Below are positions 58,852-64,000 of a stretch of 64,000 nt of DNA, in pieces. The translations under genes and the position numbers were made by a program. Numbering within the stretch: the first letter of the stretch is position 1; every line of letters begins with the position of its first letter. Source of the stretch: Oscheius dolichura. Its lineage: Eukaryota; Nematoda; Chromadorea; Rhabditida; Rhabditidae. The stretch covers positions 11,904,001 to 11,968,000 of the forward strand of contig OW051497.1 in NCBI GenBank assembly GCA_932521035.1. Reading direction: 5' to 3'. A model generated the notes under the pieces. The model worked only from the letters and a program-made list of their open reading frames with translations. It was not told the origin of the DNA and searched no databases.

Positions 58852-60447
58852 ATGGACTCGTCACACTCCCATGAGGTTTTATTTATTCAAAATTACAGTC
58901 CGTCCAGAAATTATAGGGACACTCAAAATTTGCCATTCGCTTTCATTATGAGGGAAAGAGCGGTCGTCTTTGAGACCATCTGATTCCTCACCCTCGATTA
59001 CCCCGCTGCCCAGATTTTGGTTACGTTTCCCCCGCGCCTCTTCGTGTAACAGGCATTTTTGTAAAATAGGGCAAAATTCCACTGTTCAGTAATTATAGGG
59101 ACACCCTCAAATCCCCCGTTTTATGAGGGAAATGAGAGCGGTAAAAGACATAGCCAATGGAAATTTTCCGAGGAAAATAGCCGACAATCGCGTTTCCGAA
59201 AACCTCATTTTGTTCTTATTTGTGGGGTGAGGAGGTTTTCAGTCCGATGTTTTCAGTCCGATTACACCTAACTTCAATTCAGCCCGCAAGAAAGCTCCGC
59301 TCTGTGGGGAAGGTCCCATATCGGGACAACCGTCCATACGCCCAGAGGAAGCCTACCACAACCAAGAACGGCGCCGCTGCTGCTCCCGCTCCTCAGACGA
59401 CTTCTTCGAATTCCCCGACTGCAAAAGATGGGGGCAACCGTCTGTACAGCCAGAAGAAGAAGCCCATCGTCGCCAAGGCAGCTGCTTCTCCCGCCCCCCA
59501 GATTCCTCAACAGAATCCTGCTGCAAAAGATGTAAGTATTAATGGCGATTCAAGTACGCGTTGAGATATATAGGGATTACTATTTTTAAGCGGAAGAATT
59601 TAAAATTTATCCATAGTATACCATCTTTACACCAGATGATTACGTTATTTATAGGTAGAAGCCAAAAAAAAGGCATTGGAGGAGAATATTCGAACGGTGG
59701 AGGAGAATATTCACACGCTGGAGGATATTCGCAAGCAAACAGTTGAAAAGGACAGCCGCCTGCTAAAACTGCCGCCTGCTAAGCAGAGAGGAGTGGCTGA
59801 GCAAGAAAGGAATCGCCTCCAAGAGGTACATATCAAAGCGATTTTTAAAATGGCGCGAGAAACAAGTCGCTTCGTTTTTGCAGCAGCATTTTCGTTTCCC
59901 TGCAGCATTTCATTTGAATGGCGCTAACAGTCTTTGTCTTTGTAGGCTGATAACCTCAAGCAAATTATCGACAAGAAGGAGGAACTGATTACACTGTTAG
60001 AGAAATTTCGGGCCGAAGAGAAAGAGGAGTTCAAAAAGCTAAAAGAAGCTTACGAGAAAAAAGACCACGAAATCGGGCAACTGAAAGATTGCCTGAAGAG
60101 CGTTTTGCAGGTTGGTCTTATTTTGTAAAGAAAAATTAGTTGATCATTATGCACTAAAAATCAAAATTTATCTAACTTTCTTACGGTCTTTTTTCTTCAC
60201 ACAATTGCTTTTAGATGTTCGAGAGTCAAAATGAAATCAGGAAGAAGGTTTGCGCAAGGAATATGTATGAATATCATTAATCTTTAGATTACAAAATCCG
60301 CCGGAGACTTGCTGAACGGTGGCGCGAAGGGCGGACTGGAGACGGTAGGAAATATTCTTATTGAGGATGAATTTTATTTAGTCTGCTCCTGGTGCTGAGA
60401 CCCCGTCACGGCCTTCTGCTTCAAGCCAGTCTCTCTCTCATGAGTAG
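58852..60447 (+). CDS. Coiled-coil family paralogue 3
   Basis: Exons: 58852-58875 (MDSSHSHE), 59283-59531, 59655-59825, 59946-60110, 60215-60247, 60288-60344 and 60382-60447; 254 aa, frame intact. The motif exon is the longest of the family: PARKLRSVGKVPYRDNRPYA, a linker rich in Ala, Pro and Lys, a half-repeat of the motif (GGNRLYSQKKKP) and a second Ala/Pro linker. The coiled coil follows (ENIRTVEENIHTLEDIRKQ; KKEELITLLEKFRAEEKEE). The tail is Gly- and Ser-rich and has no IST1-like part. The first intron, 407 nt, is much larger than in its siblings and contains a duplicated segment. Confidence 0.8.
58905..59150. repeat. Duplicated segment inside intron 1 of paralogue 3
   Basis: Two related stretches, about 58910-58965 and 59093-59145, share ATTATAGGGACAC and TTATGAGGGAAA then GAGCGGT, about 185 bp apart. 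This explains much of the enlarged intron. Confidence 0.65.
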
Positions 60448-60599
60448 AAGATTCAGGTAGTCTTTTCCTCTTGAAAATATACAAAGTGATCAAAATGAGA
60501 AAATAATACGTATGATTAATAGCTCTTTTTAGGCGTGTCTGATCAACTTCTGATAATTTTTTCTTTATCTTTCGTTGCAGTAAATAAATATCATTCTGT

Positions 60600-61087
60600 T
60601 AGTCGATTATCTCTATGTTTTACGGTTAACTAACCTACCACACTATCTTTTTCTGTTTATTTGTAAATATGACTGTGCTATTATGGCTATTTTTTGCCCG
60701 GCCGATCGAACGTAGTCGATCGTTTAGCCATGTTGTTTGCGTCTCTTTTGCTGCCTCCTGTGCCCAACACAGGCCCGCTCGTCTGCGGCCACCCGAAAAC
60801 ACGTGCTTTCCAAAATGACGACAGTTATCGTTCATTTCAATATCTTCTCCATTTAAAAATATTAGCGTTTTTCGCTACAATATAAAGGGCTCTTTTTTCC
60901 AATTGAGATTATTAATCCATGACCAGTCAATTACGGTCTTTCCATCCCACCATCTTGCATAACTCAGAGAAACAGTAACTCTCCGGTGAACAGTTCCCAT
61001 TATTGCCCCGCCGCCCACCGTAGTTTCCCGCCAGCGCTGCTGTAGGGCGATTAGCTCCGCCTTTGCCCGCCCCGCCCTACATAGTGA
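60600..61087 (+). repeat. Intergenic block repeat R3, uninterrupted copy
   Basis: 488 bp matching 53451-53529 plus 54833-55246. It lies between paralogues 3 and 4. It contains the TATA-like ATATAAAGGGC near 60880 and ends in a GC-rich CCCGCCCCGCCCTACAT. Confidence 0.85.
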
Positions 61088-61302
61088 GAGGCAATGTTTC
61101 ATCTTTAGCAAAGGCGAAAATGATCGTTTTTTTGATCAGGAAAGCATTGAATGACCCAAAATTTGACGACAAAACAATATTTGGATGGGCCGAAAGATAG
61201 CTCAGTGTTTTTAGACGTATTCTCCCTATCTTTTGCTCAGGGCCTTTTGAATGAGACTCCCCTACACAATATATACCTTATTTTCAGTCAGTTCTCCCTG
61301 CA

Positions 61303-62583
61303 ATGGACTCTTGCAATTCGTCAGAGGTTTTATTTATTCATAATTGTAAGTCAAAGCCTGACTTTTGTCCTCGAGGAAGCTCCGCTCTCTCGGACGGGTC
61401 CCGTATCGGAACAATCGTCCGTACGCCGAAAGAAAGAAAGGAACCGCTGCTGTTCCCGCTCCTCAGGAGACTTCTCAGAATTCCCCTGCTGTAAGAGATG
61501 TAAGTATTTATTTTTTGTTTCGAGTACGCGTTGAGATACATGGGGATTGAGTCATTGTTTTACAAAAAAACAAGATAATGAGAGAAAAAACTACTGCTGT
61601 TGGCATAGCTTCAGGAAGAAGAAAAGGAGAAGCAAAGGCAGCTGCTTTTGAAGGAAAGAGCGGAAGCTCTAAAGCTTCACCTCGCCTGGAAGAACCGAGA
61701 GCTTTTAGAAGAATTGATGGTAATTGCAAACAGAAATGAAATATTACCGTGACACCTTTTTCAGGATGAAAATCAAAAGCTAAAAGAGGAATTGACTGAT
61801 GCCACGCTCGAGCTTTGTGCTGTCAAGATCCTGGAGCCTGAGGAAGTCGAAGAAATGAGAGAACATCAAAAGTACCTAGAGAGTGTCATTGATAAGAAGG
61901 ATGCCCGAATCAAAAAATTAACGGTAATATATTTTTCAAACTTGCTTCCTAATCTGGGTTTTAGGACTTAAGAAAACGTCAAGATGAATACGACAACGAA
62001 TGCGATAAGCGCATTGACGTAAGCCATATGTTTCTTCTAACGAATTTTCAGTCTATTGTCGAATCGTTGGCTCGATTGAGTCAAAAACGTCGTCAGCGTA
62101 TACGCGCTGAGCACATTATCAATGAGCTACTACGCATTGCTAACCAAACGCTTGGAGTTGATCTTCAAGTAATGCATAGTCACATGAAAGTCAAATAATC
62201 TTTCAGGTCGAAGGGTCTATTAATACGGCGAACGTCCTTAGTCAAAAGCAAGAGGAACAGATTGCTCTTGGTCTGCCTTACCTTATAGACCAACTAGAAG
62301 TAACATTCTCTACAGTCCTTATTCTTTATATAATTGTTATAGGCACTTAGCCAGATCGTGATGCGTCAAAACAAGGTGAGATCAAGTAACATGTGTCTGC
62401 ATCAGTAATATTTAGACTGGAAAAAACTTCGTAGACCAGTGGAACCAAATTGCTGGACAGGAAATGGTCACCGTGGTAATACTCTGGTAGAAAACATGAT
62501 ATTACTCTATTCAGCTCTATAAGGCTGCAATCACAATCAAAGCGGAGGGCTCTCTACAAGAACTGTCTACTAGCTCCGTTTAA
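61303..62583 (+). CDS. Coiled-coil family paralogue 4 with an IST1-like C-terminus
   Basis: Exons: 61303-61326 (MDSCNSSE), 61380-61499, 61615-61719, 61765-61923, 61965-62018, 62052-62168, 62207-62299, 62343-62375, 62416-62475 and 62515-62583; 277 aa. The motif reads LRSLGRVPYRNNRPYAERKK. The coiled coil follows (LKLHLAWKNRELLEEL; LTDATLELCAVKILEPEEVE, close to paralogue 2). The C-terminal half has KRRQRIRAEHIINELL, very like the IST1 signature ARIRVEHIIRE, then GLPYLIDQLEALSQIV and GKNFVDQWNQ, in the order expected for an IST1 fold. IST1 proteins bind ESCRT-III and the VPS4 ATPase. Two acceptors used by its siblings are mutated and replaced by downstream AGs that keep frame. Confidence 0.8.
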
Positions 62584-62697
62584 AATCGACGTTTTTTTTC
62601 TTTCGAAACTACAAAGTAATCAAAACAGCAGTATTATTAGTTGGACTTTCTCGGAATATCCAAATTTTACTTGAGCATTTAAAATGTTGTCATCGTA

Positions 62698-63954
62698 CTA
62701 AAAATAAAATAAATTGTGTTGAGAAAGCACTAACATGTTTATCATTTGCTCTTCCGGTTCAGTTTTCTTCATTTCCTCTACGAGCAAATTCTTCACTCGG
62801 CCACCTTTCACCTTGTCGTTCCGCGCAGCATTAACAAATTTTGTTCCAAAGATCTTTAACAGGAACTTCTCGATCCCCTAAAAAGAAATGAAAGAGAAAC
62901 CTAATAGCCCACTTGGAGGTAGGGCCACTTCGGCGCAGCATAGAGAATAGTAGTGACATCTTCGAGGAAATCACCGCCGAGTTTCCTACAAACGACCGAA
63001 CTGCCGATTAAAATGTATCGCACTCTCTAAGGGACAATTCCTGTCTTTGAAACTCTTCTGACATTAGATTGACACAGCTCAGATTCACATGGAGGAGACA
63101 AGAAAGCGTCGAGTGATCTTTTATGAAGTATATGGCCAAGGTTCGAGCTGCGCTTTTTTGAAATGCTGTAATTAGAATAGAACGTAGACAGGCCTTGCCC
63201 ACTCACCCAGAAGCTTCTGTTTTCCCTCATGGCGATACTCATTCAAACGATCGCTCAGCTTGTTCATCTCAGTTTCAAGGTTCATACTTGTTTCCTTTAC
63301 GACAGTGTAAAACTGCTCTTCCTAAAATGATCTATAAATGAAATGGGTAAAACTAACACAAGAAAAGCTGAAGTTTTTCGAAAGTTCTTCGACAACGCTC
63401 TCGGGCCCGTTGAGATACCCGTCAAGCATCCTGAAAAGATTTTTAACTCGGCTAGGGCGGGAACCCTACAAATTCAAATACTTATCATCATAGGGGAGAT
63501 CCTTTTTCGTCAGCTTCAGATACAATTGACTGTTGATCTAATATTCCAACCATAGAAATATTGGAAATCTACTCTTACTCGAGATGTAACGGCTAGTGTG
63601 TCTTGATCCAGAAATTCCGCCAGCTCCTTTCCGTATTTATTAACTAGTTCTTGATGAATTTTCTAAAAAATGTTATTAAAAGAAATTTAAGCGGCTAACT
63701 TTGAGAAGAGGACATAGACTGAAACCTTTAGAGGATGTCCAGATCAAGTTTGTGATGGCAAATACTATGGCGCGTGGAATTCTCCTGGAAAATTCAGAAT
63801 ATAGAGGAAATTTTAACCAACATCTTCTCCTTAAATAGGCTGAAATTGTTCAGGAGCTTCTCTATATTATCTTCCAAACTTGTGGCCACTCGGAACTTGT
63901 CGTCTGTCTCTAGATACGAACGCATCCATTCACGCGCCTCTTCCATTTCCTGAT
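62698..63954 (-). CDS. Protein with two IST1-like domains (5' end outside window)
   Basis: Nine minus-strand exons: 63954-63822, 63784-63700, 63662-63579, 63513-63482, 63430-63358, 63321-63207, 63165-63024, 62985-62913 and 62877-62698. They give 305 codons after a split first codon, with no stop until TAG 62700-62698. The first half shows AITNLIWTSSKGF, then LVNKYGKELAEFLDQ, LAVTSRLTKKDLPYDDKML, in the order of the IST1 fold (TLIWAAP; YGK; V..RL..KL...P). The second half repeats it: GKQKLLAFQKSAARTL, DVTTILYAAPKW, KIFGTKFVNAARNDK, GGRVKNLL. IST1 proteins regulate ESCRT-III and VPS4 at endosomes and the midbody. The match is by eye and the sequence diverged. It converges with paralogue 4, which also looks IST1-like. 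Confidence 0.6.
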
Positions 63955-64000
63955 CTGCAAGATGAACAGGACAAAGTGAATAAAATCAAAAAGGTTACCA

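Noticed and set aside
61327-61494. Readthrough frame after MDSCNSSE in paralogue 4
   Set aside because: That frame shows no conservation with the paralogues; the conserved RSLGRVPYRNNRPYA frame is reached by splicing from 61326 to 61380.
1-64000. CRISPR arrays, bacterial operons or horizontally acquired bacterial genes
   Set aside because: No regularly spaced short repeats; all recognised genes are eukaryotic and interrupted by introns.

Overview
The window is nuclear DNA from a compact-genome invertebrate animal, most likely a nematode or a close relative. Coding genes are split by very short introns (mostly 34-50 nt, GT...TTTCAG or TTTAG). Almost every gene has a pyrimidine-AG acceptor 0-20 nt upstream of its start codon, as expected for spliced-leader trans-splicing. 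An ACC/LGC-type Cys-loop channel subunit with an anion-channel PAR motif and a nematode-style Ly6 protein fit this. Exon models were built by hand from splice sites and codon phase, and for every gene called with confidence the summed exon length is a multiple of three. No rRNA, tRNA, CRISPR or prokaryotic feature was recognised.

Layout. 0-9.5 kb: the last exon of an unknown gene (+), a Ly6/uPAR-like GPI-anchored protein (-), then gene-poor DNA with a possible decayed coding relic. 9.5-15.7 kb (-): an ASPP/iASPP orthologue (coiled coil, ankyrin repeats, SH3). 18.2-20.0 kb (-): UDP-glucose 6-dehydrogenase. 20.7-24.7 kb (-): a pentameric ligand-gated anion channel subunit. 29.0-29.7 kb (-): a four-transmembrane protein. 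30.3-31.8 kb (+): the Hsp90 co-chaperone AHA1. 33.1-35.0 kb (+): autophagy protein ATG13. 35.7-36.2 kb (-): a small unknown protein. 36.2-39.6 kb (+): two tandem secreted class-3 lipases. 40.1-42.0 kb (-): a von Willebrand A domain fused to an alpha-kinase.

42.0-49.0 kb is a repeat island: a 619-bp inverted repeat, a third diverged copy, a nested second repeat family and tandem duplications. The inverted repeat carries a tiny two-exon gene for a 17-19 aa peptide. Its coding second exon differs between copies mostly at synonymous sites.

49.0-62.6 kb is a head-to-tail run of seven plus-strand genes of little or no recognisable family: a zinc-finger protein, a chromodomain-like acidic protein, a 109-aa serine-rich protein, and four tandem paralogues of a basic/coiled-coil family marked by a motif of the type KVPYRDNRPYAxRK. 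The fourth paralogue ends in an IST1-like (ESCRT-III) segment. It faces a minus-strand gene (62.7-64.0 kb, running out of the window) that seems to hold two IST1-like domains. This island is the best candidate for something undescribed: a young, locally duplicating gene cluster bounded by repeats, with possible links to chromatin and to membrane remodelling. The housekeeping genes in the first 42 kb have no evident functional connection with one another.
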